A stretch of DNA of 37,248 nt from a virus. Shown here piece after piece: positions 22,890-30,452 of the stretch. The translations under genes were made by a program, and so were the position numbers. Numbering within the stretch: position 1 is the first letter of the stretch; every line of letters begins with the position of its first letter. The notes beneath the pieces were generated by a model. It did not search any database and had not been told where the DNA came from. It was given only the letters and a program-made list of their open reading frames with translations. The stretch covers positions 1 through 37,248 of the IMG/VR virus record IMGVR_UViG_3300023174_000366, one strand, 5' to 3'.

Positions 22890-23834
22890 TTACTTTCCTC
22901 CAGTTTGTTTGATTTGTAACCGCTGTGATTCATTACCAAACTTCTTAGGTACAAACCCAAGTAGTTTTTCTACCTCTTCACTGTCAATACTTTCACGACC
23001 CTTGACAGTTGTCCAACTGACTTCTATCCCGCTAGGTGTTGTACCTAATAGTCCCTCGAAAGAAGCCTTCAATGAATCTTGGTGCTTTTCTAACTCTTTT
23101 ATCTGTGCTGCTAACTGTAGATATAACAGTGCGTTCCTGTCAATATCAGCATCATCAATGAGTACATCACTGACTGCCGTATGTTCTTTTTTTATACCAA
23201 CGCATCCCATCTCACCTGATGCGTCGTAGAACTTACAATAGAACTTACAGTAACTAGCATCGCGTTCTGGATCTGGTGCCTCTGTCGCAGTCTTAATTGA
23301 TGCTAACCAGTTCAATGCTTGTAACGCAATGGTCTCATCGTAATCTTCTGTATGTACTTTGACATCTCGTTCATCACCATCACGTGCTATAGCAACTAGA
23401 GATACACGCTTTACATCGTGACCGTTCTTTGCTAACAGGTAACCGTAAGTCTGTACTTGCCAACGCTGTTGTGTTGATGGGAAGTATGAAAGGTTCTTGA
23501 CCTTGCTTGTCTTCCAGTCAATGACATCGCCAGTACCTGGTACATAGCAGTCAATGTGTGCCTTCATACCGTTGTATTCAACAGATGTTTCGACCATCAC
23601 ATCAGGGTTATCTGCTAGTGCTCGTTCAATTTCTGCGTGGATAGCAGTACCCATAATGGCTGCTAACTTCATCTCGTTCTCATTAGTTTCAGGTTGATCG
23701 TTAAGTCTGTACCAGACCTTACGACGACAGCCACCTAATTCTGATGGACCAATCTGTACCTGTGTAGATCGTGAACGTTTCGCATCTCCCGCACGTAGCG
23801 CAGTAAGTAATAGTTCCTTTGGATCAGTGCTCAT
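22890..23834 (-). CDS. RecB/Cas4-like iron-sulfur exonuclease
   Basis: 314 residues, ATGA overlap with the upstream gene. N-terminal GGCRRKVWY supplies the first cysteine (C36). H66 lies in the helix GTAIHAEIE. The nuclease core is GDVIDWKTSK (D106, K108) and QVQTYGYLLA (about 127-135). Three more cysteines (C196, C200, C211) complete a Cas4/AddB-type 4Fe-4S clasp. The C-terminal 100 residues are helical. It would resect DNA ends for recombination or degrade host DNA. It leads the replication/repair genes after three small genes. Confidence 0.9.
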   Translation of the reverse strand: MSTDPKELLLTALRAGDAKRSRSTQVQIGPSELGGCRRKVWYRLNDQPETNENEMKLAAIMGTAIHAEIERALADNPDVMVETSVEYNGMKAHIDCYVPGTGDVIDWKTSKVKNLSYFPSTQQRWQVQTYGYLLAKNGHDVKRVSLVAIARDGDERDVKVHTEDYDETIALQALNWLASIKTATEAPDPERDASYCKFYCKFYDASGEMGCVGIKKEHTAVSDVLIDDADIDRNALLYLQLAAQIKELEKHQDSLKASFEGLLGTTPSGIEVSWTTVKGRESIDSEEVEKLLGFVPKKFGNESQRLQIKQTGGK

Positions 23835-23983
23835 ACCGCTTCCTTCCCTGCTTGATCGCGTAATAAGAAAGCAAGTCTACAGGCTTTCCAACCCTGCTCA
23901 AACCAGTAGTGAGCAGCATATTCACCTGTTGCTATAATCTCCTTGAACTCTGGCTTTACATAATCGTATGTATTGAACTCCAT
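23831..23983 (-). CDS. Small unknown protein (50 residues)
   Basis: ATG at 23981-23983 with TGGAG five bases upstream, TGA at 23831-23833 overlapping the exonuclease start (ATGA). The sequence is helical and aromatic (FNTYDYVKPEFKEIIATGEY, then HYWFEQGWKACRLAFLLRD). Coupling at both ends supports translation. The family is not recognised. Confidence 0.6.
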   Translation of the reverse strand: MEFNTYDYVKPEFKEIIATGEYAAHYWFEQGWKACRLAFLLRDQAGKEAV

Positions 23984-24120
23984 CAGAACTCCAGTACTAC
24001 AAAAAAGAATACTAAGTCAATGCTAATGCGGTACTTATCAATAAAAAGTCCAACACTTATCTGCTTAAAGTTGTAGCCATAAGACAGCCACATCTTTCCT
24101 ACCCTTTTTTCTTTGTACAT
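23983..24120 (-). CDS. Small beta-rich hydrophobic protein (45 residues)
   Basis: ATG at 24118-24120, two bases after the Ntn-hydrolase stop. Its TGA overlaps the next start (TGATG). It has alternating aromatic/hydrophobic strands (KMWLSYGYNFKQISVGLFI, then ISIDLVFFFVVLEF). I have seen similar short 'sidl-fF' peptides in other phages, all without function. It may associate with the membrane or fold as a beta hairpin. Confidence 0.55.
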   Translation of the reverse strand: MYKEKRVGKMWLSYGYNFKQISVGLFIDKYRISIDLVFFFVVLEF

Positions 24121-24122
24121 TC

Positions 24123-24680
24123 CTATACCCTTTCCTGGACTACTAACTGTATGGGCTTACCAGTGTTAGCGTCAAGGACCGACGCAATCTCTACGGCTTT
24201 ACGGGCGTGTCGCTTTGCGTACTCTACGTCCATATCAGGTTTGATAATTGAAGACAGGTAGCCAAGAGCAAACTGCCCCCCACTACCAATGCCGTACGTT
24301 CCGTGATTTGCTTGGAAAAAAGAGAGATCACAAGCAATACGAAAGATATTACTGTTAAAAGCAATGAGATAATCGAAGCCACCATCTTTGTCCACCTTGT
24401 TGTAGTCGTAGTTGTTATCGGTAAATGCCTGGTTGATACTGGGTATAATCTTCCTACCCATAAATTGTGCTGGATCCTCACCGCGATAAAGCGGTGGCTT
24501 CCAGTTGTACGAAAGTATATCTCCTGGTCGTGTATCACCTGAGATACCTATTAGAAACTTGCCAACCTCAACGATCTTAGGTGTACTAGTTGCTAACGTC
24601 ACGAGATTATCTTCTGTGATCTGTGAATCTGCTACTAGAACTGCGTAGTCAATTCCTTCTATCGCTGCGATGGTTGTCAT
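24123..24680 (-). CDS. Ntn-hydrolase, proteasome beta/HslV-like peptidase
   Basis: 185 residues starting MTTIAAIEG. Removal of Met would expose Thr as the catalytic nucleophile. Asp18 (LVADSQIT) and Lys35 (TSTPKIVEVG) fall at the positions of proteasome Asp17 and Lys33. GISGD (45-49) and YGIGSGGQFALGY (129-141) are the strand/turn signatures of the family. The length equals HslV and mature beta subunits. No propeptide and no ATPase partner gene are visible. It probably forms a self-compartmentalised protease that either degrades host proteins or competes with host proteasome subunits. It is the first gene of the leftward replication operon, with a start that may be leaderless. Confidence 0.8.
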   Translation of the reverse strand: MTTIAAIEGIDYAVLVADSQITEDNLVTLATSTPKIVEVGKFLIGISGDTRPGDILSYNWKPPLYRGEDPAQFMGRKIIPSINQAFTDNNYDYNKVDKDGGFDYLIAFNSNIFRIACDLSFFQANHGTYGIGSGGQFALGYLSSIIKPDMDVEYAKRHARKAVEIASVLDANTGKPIQLVVQERV

Positions 24681-24686
24681 ACTGGA

Positions 24687-24692
24687 ATCATA
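24687..24692 (-). promoter_or_regulatory. Candidate -10 element of a leaderless transcript
   Basis: On the minus strand TATGAT (five of six matches to TATAAT) lies six bases before the ATG of the Ntn-hydrolase gene, and no ribosome site precedes that ATG. Leaderless mRNAs with the -10 hexamer about seven bases from the start codon are common in Actinobacteria. No good -35 is present. Confidence 0.45.
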
Positions 24693-24709
24693 CTAGAGAT
24701 CGGCGTGTC

Positions 24710-24723
24710 GTTGCGTTAGCAAC
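24710..24723. promoter_or_regulatory. Short inverted repeat in the divergent promoter region
   Basis: GTTGC and GCAAC (24710-24714 with 24719-24723) flank GTTA. It sits in the 111-base gap between the leftward Ntn-hydrolase operon and the rightward zinc-protein/HNH pair, upstream of both. It could be a regulator-binding site for one or both directions. A weak rightward -10 TACAAT occurs at 24737-24742. Confidence 0.3.
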
Positions 24724-24791
24724 ACCTACTGGTTACTACAATATGAGCCGTGAGGCGAATAAAACAGGGTGCCCCAAGGGGGCACGATGGT

Positions 24792-25046
24792 ATGGTACTG
24801 ACTGTGCGGTTCCGTCTACCAAGGCTGCCAAAATTTAAGTCTAAACTACCAGAGAAATTTGGTACAGATCTAAGAGGTTTGGGTCCAGTACACGTCTGTC
24901 CTTGTGGCTCACAAGTCTTTTCTATAATGGCATCATTTGAAGACCACGAACTGGTCTGGTACTTTCTTGATGGTACCTGTGTTAACTGTGGCAACATCGT
25001 AACTGTCCCTTGTCCAGTAGATAAAGATGAAACACAGACTCTCTGA
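24792..25046 (+). CDS. Zinc-ribbon protein upstream of HNH
   Basis: 84 residues, start chosen at 24792 after AAGGGGG. An upstream in-frame ATG lacks support. The basic N-terminus (VRFRLPRLPKFKSKLPEKF) precedes a ribbon with CPCGS and CVNCGN around an aromatic core (FEDHELVWYFLDGT). It is one of only two rightward genes in the right two thirds of the window and overlaps the HNH gene by 20 bases. It probably binds nucleic acid and may work with the nuclease. Confidence 0.7.
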   Translation: MVLTVRFRLPRLPKFKSKLPEKFGTDLRGLGPVHVCPCGSQVFSIMASFEDHELVWYFLDGTCVNCGNIVTVPCPVDKDETQTL

Positions 25047-25377
25047 GATTAACGAAGAAGAACGCACAGGATTGTGCACAGTTTGTGGCCCCACTAAGTT
25101 AAAGACGCGAGATAAATCAAAGCCAGTAACAGGTAGATACAGATGTAATACCGTATACAAGATTAACCAAATGAAGATTCGTTCTCCTTACCACGCATAC
25201 CGTAAGGACTACTGCGAGGACTGTGGCTTCAAGCCAGTACACATCAGTCAATTAGATGTAGACCACGTAGACGGTGACCGCTTTAACAATAACCCAACCA
25301 ACCTGAGAACCCTCTGTGCCAACTGCCACAGGCTCAAGACCCACCTATCAGGGGATAGCAACTCAGGTATCAATTAG
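25027..25377 (+). CDS. HNH endonuclease
   Basis: 116 residues. Two zinc knuckles (CTVC at 17-20 and CEDC at 63-66, the latter paired with CANC at 97-100) frame the HNH core LDVDHVDGDRFNN (His80) with NPTNLRTLCANCHRLK. The fold is complete. Stand-alone HNH enzymes in phages serve as nicking/homing enzymes or assist terminase cleavage. This one lies away from the terminase in its own two-gene rightward unit, ahead of a strong terminator. It looks like an acquired small cassette. Confidence 0.85.
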   Translation: MKHRLSEINEEERTGLCTVCGPTKLKTRDKSKPVTGRYRCNTVYKINQMKIRSPYHAYRKDYCEDCGFKPVHISQLDVDHVDGDRFNNNPTNLRTLCANCHRLKTHLSGDSNSGIN

Positions 25378-25388
25378 TTTTATGGCAT

Positions 25389-25430
25389 AAAAAAAGAGGC
25401 CCCCATCCCCGAAGGAATGGGGGCCTCTTT
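25389..25430. terminator. Strong terminator at the end of the late operon
   Basis: Arms 25393-25406 and 25417-25430 form a perfect 14-bp stem (core AGAGGCCCCCAT) with a 10-base loop. On the minus strand a run of seven T follows, ideal for ending the leftward late operon. On the plus strand only three T follow, so it should also stop the HNH transcript more weakly. It separates the two convergent units. Confidence 0.9.
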
Positions 25431-25448
25431 CTGCCTCGCGTTGGTGGG

Positions 25449-25640
25449 TTACTTAGACCCACGTCCAAAATCTGCAGCCTTTGGATCCAGTGCCTTAAGC
25501 AGTGGACCTGCAACCGCAGCAAGTGCTGCTGATGCTAAAGCCTTTGGATCTGTCACACCCGCAAGGTATAGGGCAATTACTGAAGCAATTCCAGCGCGTA
25601 AATAAGTTGCTGCCATTGCTTTTAACTTGTTCTTATCCAT
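25449..25640 (-). CDS. Holin-like membrane protein
   Basis: 63 residues, start in a TAATG overlap with the endolysin stop, AAAGGAG upstream. Two hydrophobic helices are visible (YLRAGIASVIALYLAGV and LASAALAAVAGPLLKAL), with Asp/Pro between and a basic end (DFGRGSK). Its place as last gene of the late operon next to the endolysin, and an Ala-rich two-span layout, fit small phage holins. A second holin candidate lies on the other side of the endolysin. Confidence 0.65.
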   Translation of the reverse strand: MDKNKLKAMAATYLRAGIASVIALYLAGVTDPKALASAALAAVAGPLLKALDPKAADFGRGSK

Positions 25641-26122
25641 TAGTTCTCCTTTGGACTTGTTGGTTCTTTCTTCTTAGGTAAAGGCTTAGGTAAATTAGCC
25701 TTTACTTTATTGACAACCTTTGGCTTACCCAACCAAGGGAACCAAGGGGAAGTGTCATCTCCACATCCGTCATTGATTGAGATGTGAAGATGTTTGTTGT
25801 GCTTATTGGACCCTGTATATTCACGGTCTCCTTCTGATGCACGATCCTTAGACCAGATCTTGCCTTGGAAGATTAAGTACTTAACGCGCTTGTCTGCCTT
25901 TAGTTGCTGAAATAAATTAGCGCAATCAATGCCAGACAACCTATCGTGGGTTAGATCTACTGCGTATCCAGTATTGTGATCGCTATTAGGGCTGGCAGAT
26001 ATATGTGCAGCGCTAGGTAGCAGTCCGTCAGATGCTTTCTTCCGCTTCGGACAGTGTGCTGTTGCTTGTCGTAGGACAGCAATAGCGGCAGGTGTGGCTC
26101 GTTTGGCAATCATCGCAGACAT
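25640..26122 (-). CDS. Endolysin, M15-type peptidoglycan peptidase
   Basis: 160 residues. The zinc site of the M15/VanY-like fold is visible: His49 and Asp56 in SDHNTGYAVDLTHD, and His113 in KHLHISIND. A supporting segment VKYLIFQGKIWSKDR lies between. This cuts stem peptides of the wall. The C-terminal 40 residues are Pro/Lys-rich (VNKVKANLPKPLPKKK) and may bind anionic wall polymers. It has no signal peptide, so it needs a holin. Both flanking genes are holin-like. Confidence 0.85.
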   Translation of the reverse strand: MSAMIAKRATPAAIAVLRQATAHCPKRKKASDGLLPSAAHISASPNSDHNTGYAVDLTHDRLSGIDCANLFQQLKADKRVKYLIFQGKIWSKDRASEGDREYTGSNKHNKHLHISINDGCGDDTSPWFPWLGKPKVVNKVKANLPKPLPKKKEPTSPKEN

Positions 26123-26128
26123 CGTTAC

Positions 26129-26326
26129 TCATTTCTTTTGTATCATCATTTGATATAGGATTTCTACTTTTTCTTCAAGTCTAATGACGGTATCTTTTAT
26201 GCTTGATCCACTATTGGGTTTGAGTTCATTTAGATAGTGCTTGACTAACCATTTAACAGCACCAATGAAGCCACCAATAATTGTACATACGGCAACAGCA
26301 ACTGTTGCGTAGTCTTGTCCCTGCAT
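26129..26326 (-). CDS. Membrane protein, second holin/accessory lysis candidate
   Basis: 65 residues, ATG in a TAATG overlap with the preceding virion gene. One membrane helix lies at about 6-30 (YATVAVAVCTIIGGFIGAV), followed by a polar linker and a coiled coil (DTVIRLEEKVEILYQMM). This resembles haemolysin-XhlA-type or class III holin-like proteins that pair with another holin. Order holin-endolysin-holin supports a lysis role. Confidence 0.65.
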   Translation of the reverse strand: MQGQDYATVAVAVCTIIGGFIGAVKWLVKHYLNELKPNSGSSIKDTVIRLEEKVEILYQMMIQKK

Positions 26327-28533
26327 TAGACCGTCCTAATGGTTACTAGTAGCGTTCCGCCGTAGCCAGAAAAACGCTTATCTGATGGGGTTGCATTCCT
26401 AAAATCCAACTCTTCAATCAATCCAATGTAAGATTCACCAGTTCTAAAGTCTTCGACTCTGATGGTGTCACCTACGTTTTCAATAGATTCAAGTTGGGTC
26501 ATACGTTGGTAAGCAGAACCTTCGTAACCAACCTCAACACCGAAGTGATCTGACTCGTGGTCAAAGCAAGACAGTGGGTACTGGATCAATCGTTGACGTG
26601 GGATAGCAGGCAACGCTTTGATCTGGTAGCCAGTGAACAGTGGTCCCTTAGTAACATCACTAGATGAGCGAACCAGGGTAAACTGGAAGCCAAGGTATTC
26701 TTGTGATGCTTGAGGATAGTTGATATTAACTTCTGGAACTTCTGTCTCTTGTGCGAAAGTTCCAATGCGATAGAAGTTATCGGCATAATCAATGGAATCA
26801 ATGTAAAGACCACCATTGGTAGTATCAACACGAGCCTGCATTAACTTAAAGATCTTAAGTTCTAGTGTGTTGTATCGGACATAGCCTGTACGGATAGTTC
26901 CTTGTGCCAGTAAGGTAGAAGCAGACTCAATATAGATGTCACCATCGGTGCCATTGCCCGCGTTGCAGAATGCTAAGCGGTTGGTATCACCCAAGAAAGA
27001 ACAAGCAGTTGTGTAGTGGCCTAGCGTATCTGCTGGGTCATACAAGTCCCAGGCATAAGGGAACAAAAGGTTACCTAATGGTTGGCCCATATCTACACGA
27101 GTCACACCTGCCTGACCATCAACGCCAGAGGCAGCCCAAATGTATCTGTCGCGGAAAGCAAAGTCATAGACTGGTTGAGTTGTTTCAAAGATCAAAGCAC
27201 CATAGGTTATGGAACCATCAAGTGAATTAACATCTGCCATACGCATACCTTCAGAGGTACCGATAGCCATATTACCAAGGTAGTACGAAATCTTAAATAC
27301 TCTTTCGCCTACTGGTAGTTCTGCTGCAGTGATAGCACTGGTCAGTGTTGGCATAGCACCAGCAGTAGACAAAGTAAATTTGTAGATATTGGACTGGATA
27401 CCGCTATATCCTGAGATATAGATAGCAGCACCACTAGATGTGATGCTAGTAAAGATATGATCTGGGTCATTATGTGTATAGACAGGGCTAGGTAATGATG
27501 TTGCACTTGTTGAGAACTCGTAGACTTTATCGTTGACACACATTACGATACGTTCTTTAGTGTACTCCATCACAGCATTGGCTACAGTAACACCATTATC
27601 ACTAATCATTAGAGTAGGTGACACAGAACTGTCATTAGATAGTAACTTCTTGTATACTCTTAGTCGTGGAGTTCCAGCATTAAGTACGTTAGTCACCCAG
27701 TAGGCATAGACACCATCATCGCATAGAGCGTGTACTGGGTAATCACTACCTGAGTTGTAGTCAATAAAGTGGATAACCTCTGCAACACCTGTACCTACTG
27801 GAGATACAGCAGTAGATGCTACGTTAGATGCAGTCTTAGCATAGGTAAAAGTAGTAGTCGTAGGTATGGTTGTGATGCGATAGGTACCATTGAAGGTGGC
27901 ATCCACACCAGTAATAACAATTTCCATACCGATACATAAACCGTGTGCTGTAGTTGTAGTCAGCGTTGCCACGTTAGAGGTCAGAGCCTTGTTGCTAATA
28001 GATACCGTGATCTTTGGGAAGACCTTATCTACATCGTACTCATCAGCAAGGAGCACACCGTCGTACTTAATACTGCCTTTGGTCCATTGGATAGAGCGCA
28101 TTAGTTGCCAAGGACGACCATCAGTTCTAATACCACCAGTGGTTAAATGCTGGGCAACAGCAGACTTGAGCAGTGTTGCTTGTCCCTTAGTCCAGATATC
28201 AATACCTTTGGACTCTGTGTACTGGAAACGAAGTGACTCATCTTGAATAGGCTCAAAGAATTTAATGCCTTGACCAAAGTGGAATGATGATTGAGAACGT
28301 AGCCACCAACCAGTAAGCGTCTGCTCACCTGGCTCACGGCTCTGGTCAATCTGTTGCTTACGATACTGCGCTGTTACGCGACGATATGGTGAGTCGTCAG
28401 AGTTTAACAGAAAGAACGGTAAGCCAGCAATTGCTACATCGTAGGCTTCGCCTGTACCTGAATAGTTTGTTGATCCTGCTGGGTTGGAAAGGGTATAGAC
28501 CAGTCCTTCGGTAATATCATCGCCATAAGCCAT
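26326..28533 (-). CDS. Large tail protein, nozzle/tail-tube B-like
   Basis: 735 residues, start in a TAATG overlap. Residues about 1-170 form a mixed beta region (PYRRVTAQYRKQQIDQS, then SFHFGQGIKFFEPI). Residues about 175-248 are an inserted Thr-rich Ig-like module with the TTTTAHGLCIGMEIVITGV signature. Residues about 250-620 show repeated WD/beta-propeller-like strands. A C-terminal beta domain follows (YQRMTQLESIENVGDTIRV). Large propeller-containing nozzle proteins are typical of podovirus tails (T7 gp12 type). Assignment is by size, fold hints and place among tail genes. A minor tail/host-contact protein is the alternative. Confidence 0.6.
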   Translation of the reverse strand: MAYGDDITEGLVYTLSNPAGSTNYSGTGEAYDVAIAGLPFFLLNSDDSPYRRVTAQYRKQQIDQSREPGEQTLTGWWLRSQSSFHFGQGIKFFEPIQDESLRFQYTESKGIDIWTKGQATLLKSAVAQHLTTGGIRTDGRPWQLMRSIQWTKGSIKYDGVLLADEYDVDKVFPKITVSISNKALTSNVATLTTTTAHGLCIGMEIVITGVDATFNGTYRITTIPTTTTFTYAKTASNVASTAVSPVGTGVAEVIHFIDYNSGSDYPVHALCDDGVYAYWVTNVLNAGTPRLRVYKKLLSNDSSVSPTLMISDNGVTVANAVMEYTKERIVMCVNDKVYEFSTSATSLPSPVYTHNDPDHIFTSITSSGAAIYISGYSGIQSNIYKFTLSTAGAMPTLTSAITAAELPVGERVFKISYYLGNMAIGTSEGMRMADVNSLDGSITYGALIFETTQPVYDFAFRDRYIWAASGVDGQAGVTRVDMGQPLGNLLFPYAWDLYDPADTLGHYTTACSFLGDTNRLAFCNAGNGTDGDIYIESASTLLAQGTIRTGYVRYNTLELKIFKLMQARVDTTNGGLYIDSIDYADNFYRIGTFAQETEVPEVNINYPQASQEYLGFQFTLVRSSSDVTKGPLFTGYQIKALPAIPRQRLIQYPLSCFDHESDHFGVEVGYEGSAYQRMTQLESIENVGDTIRVEDFRTGESYIGLIEELDFRNATPSDKRFSGYGGTLLVTIRTV

Positions 28534-29636
28534 TAAAAGACCACCGATCCTGAACTAGTCCAAGTGTAGATTTTGTACCCACCAGTATTTTGAAAACTTG
28601 GTGATCCAGTAGTTGATACAGCATTAGCAAAAGTATTTGGATAACGAATAATTACAACACCAGAACCGCCAGCGTAACCATTTAAGGAACTTGTTCCGCC
28701 ACCACCACCACCACCACCAGTGTTTGCTGTGCCAGCACTGCCACCTGGATTACCATTGCCGCCACCGCCTGTGCCGCCAGTGCCGCCACTTACTCCAGCA
28801 GTTCCAGCACCACCACCACCTGCATAAGTGACTGATGAACCAGAGATAGATGAAGTTGTGCCGTTTCCACCATTTTGTGCGCTACCAGCAGCAGAAGCAC
28901 CACCACCGCCACCGCCAAGTTGAGATCCGTTATTACCAGATGCGCCACTGTTACCAGTTGTACCTGAACCACCCGAACCAGGGTTGCTTGTGCCGTTAAT
29001 TAGATATGAACCACCACCGCCTGAAGCACCTGATTGACCATTTGCTTGTGCGGTTACGGCATTACCTGAACCACCACCACCGCCACCTATTGATGTAATT
29101 GAAGCAAAAACAGAATTAGCACCATTGCTACCAGCAGCAGATGAACTTGTTGCACCAGCGCCACCGTTGCCAATTGTTACTGTGTAAGAAACTCCAGTAC
29201 TTACTGATAATCCAGAAGCAGTTTTATATTCTCCTGCTCCGCCACCACCAGCAATAAAGTAACCACCACCGCCGCCGCCACCAACAACGAGATATTCAAC
29301 AGTTGATGGAGCCACTAGAGGAGCAGGAGTAATTGAGTTAGAAACAGATGAATAAGCGCCTGTTCCACTTGCGTTAACTGCTGCGATTTGGAATGTGTAG
29401 GCAGTGTTAGAAGCAAAAGTGCCAGTTACAGTTAATGGAGATGTTGTTCCAGAAACGCTTAGGCTAATTGAAGGCGAAGATGTAGCCACATAAGAAGTAA
29501 TAGGCGTAGAACTAGAACCCGCTGTGAAAGGAATTGAAACAGTTGTTGAGTTAGTAACTGTAACTGTTCCAATAGTTGGGGCGCTAGGAACCAAGTTACC
29601 TGACTTGGGAGAAGCAAGGATCCCTAGTATTGGCAT
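28533..29636 (-). CDS. Tail protein with FN3 domain and glycine-rich adhesin-like domain
   Basis: 367 residues. A fibronectin-III-like domain spans about 16-105 (PSAPTIGTVTVTNSTTVSI, ending NSITPAP). It is followed from about 113 to 320 by an extremely Gly-rich region with runs of 5-8 Gly and short inserts, bounded by VEYLVVGGGGG and GGSGVVIIRYPN. Such domains fold as polyglycine-II helix bundles in phage adhesins (known from T-even gp38-type tips) and often make the receptor contact. The gene is coupled to both neighbours. It is probably a tail tip or fibre component and a likely host-range determinant. Confidence 0.7.
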   Translation of the reverse strand: MPILGILASPKSGNLVPSAPTIGTVTVTNSTTVSIPFTAGSSSTPITSYVATSSPSISLSVSGTTSPLTVTGTFASNTAYTFQIAAVNASGTGAYSSVSNSITPAPLVAPSTVEYLVVGGGGGGGYFIAGGGGAGEYKTASGLSVSTGVSYTVTIGNGGAGATSSSAAGSNGANSVFASITSIGGGGGGSGNAVTAQANGQSGASGGGGSYLINGTSNPGSGGSGTTGNSGASGNNGSQLGGGGGGASAAGSAQNGGNGTTSSISGSSVTYAGGGGAGTAGVSGGTGGTGGGGNGNPGGSAGTANTGGGGGGGGTSSLNGYAGGSGVVIIRYPNTFANAVSTTGSPSFQNTGGYKIYTWTSSGSVVF

Positions 29637-30439
29637 TAGGAAATGTCACCAATCACCGTAAAGTTATTGCTTGATGTACAAATAATTGTTGCTGCGCTGT
29701 ACTGGGCGCGTAGATTTGGGGCTGTAGATGTAGCACCAGTAGAAGTTAAAACACTGGTTCCATCACTTCTAATCTGGACTGCTCCAGCGCCAATGCGCTG
29801 TACGTTAATCTGTTGGCCTGTAGTAAAGACTCCATTAGGCACTGTCAGTGTTGTTGTTGAAGCACTACTCATAGTAATTAAGTCGTTAACATCACTTGCT
29901 ATTAGAGTGTAGTTGGCAGTTTTTGCAAGAATTGTTAAATCCGTGGTTGTTGGTGTAGCCCACTTCATACCCAATGTCTGGGTTGAATCTGCTGTAAGCA
30001 CCTGCCCATTAGTTCCAATAGCAAGGTTATCTGGCACCGCATTGGCACTTGCTGCAATGATGTCACCCTTGGCAGTTACGATTGCATTTGGAATAGCAGC
30101 ATCTGCTGTAGCCACACCTGTTGTGTAGAAGTTAAGGTCATCAGAAGTTAATACGTGCTTGACTGTAGCGCCGCCAGTATGTGAGATAGCAGATGTTCCA
30201 GCACGACCACGAACAATAGTAAATGTATCGCTAGATACTGCAGTAATATAAACAACTTCTTCGTTTTGTGTATCTACATCTAGGGCTACTGTAAAGATAT
30301 CTACGTTTCCAGCAGCAAGAGTGACACCTCCCATTAGGGCAGAACCTGTACCAGATGCAACTGTCATAGTAGTTGCGCTATTAGAGATTCCTGAAGCCAG
30401 CGTAGTTTCAACGCTGATGGACGAATACTTACGAGTCAT
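29636..30439 (-). CDS. Tail/virion protein with repeat shared with the fibre
   Basis: 267 residues, GGAAAG upstream of ATG at 30439. It is Ala/Thr/Ser-rich and beta-rich. The segment TAKGDIIAASANAVPDNLAI followed by TNGQVLTADSTQ...MKW (about 122-156) closely parallels [19 protein letters not shown] with [10 protein letters not shown]...LRW in the collagen-like fibre. The N-terminal part (TLASGISNSATTMTVASGTG) resembles a phage attachment/head-contact module and the C-terminal part a beta domain. It is probably a fibre-like or baseplate-attached protein. Confidence 0.65.
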   Translation of the reverse strand: MTRKYSSISVETTLASGISNSATTMTVASGTGSALMGGVTLAAGNVDIFTVALDVDTQNEEVVYITAVSSDTFTIVRGRAGTSAISHTGGATVKHVLTSDDLNFYTTGVATADAAIPNAIVTAKGDIIAASANAVPDNLAIGTNGQVLTADSTQTLGMKWATPTTTDLTILAKTANYTLIASDVNDLITMSSASTTTLTVPNGVFTTGQQINVQRIGAGAVQIRSDGTSVLTSTGATSTAPNLRAQYSAATIICTSSNNFTVIGDIS

Positions 30440-30452
30440 TGGCTTTCCTTAC

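Noticed and set aside
24743-24838. 31-codon rightward frame beginning MSREANKTGC
   Set aside because: It has no ribosome site, begins inside a possible -10 region and overlaps the better-supported zinc-ribbon gene. Could be real, but evidence is too thin.
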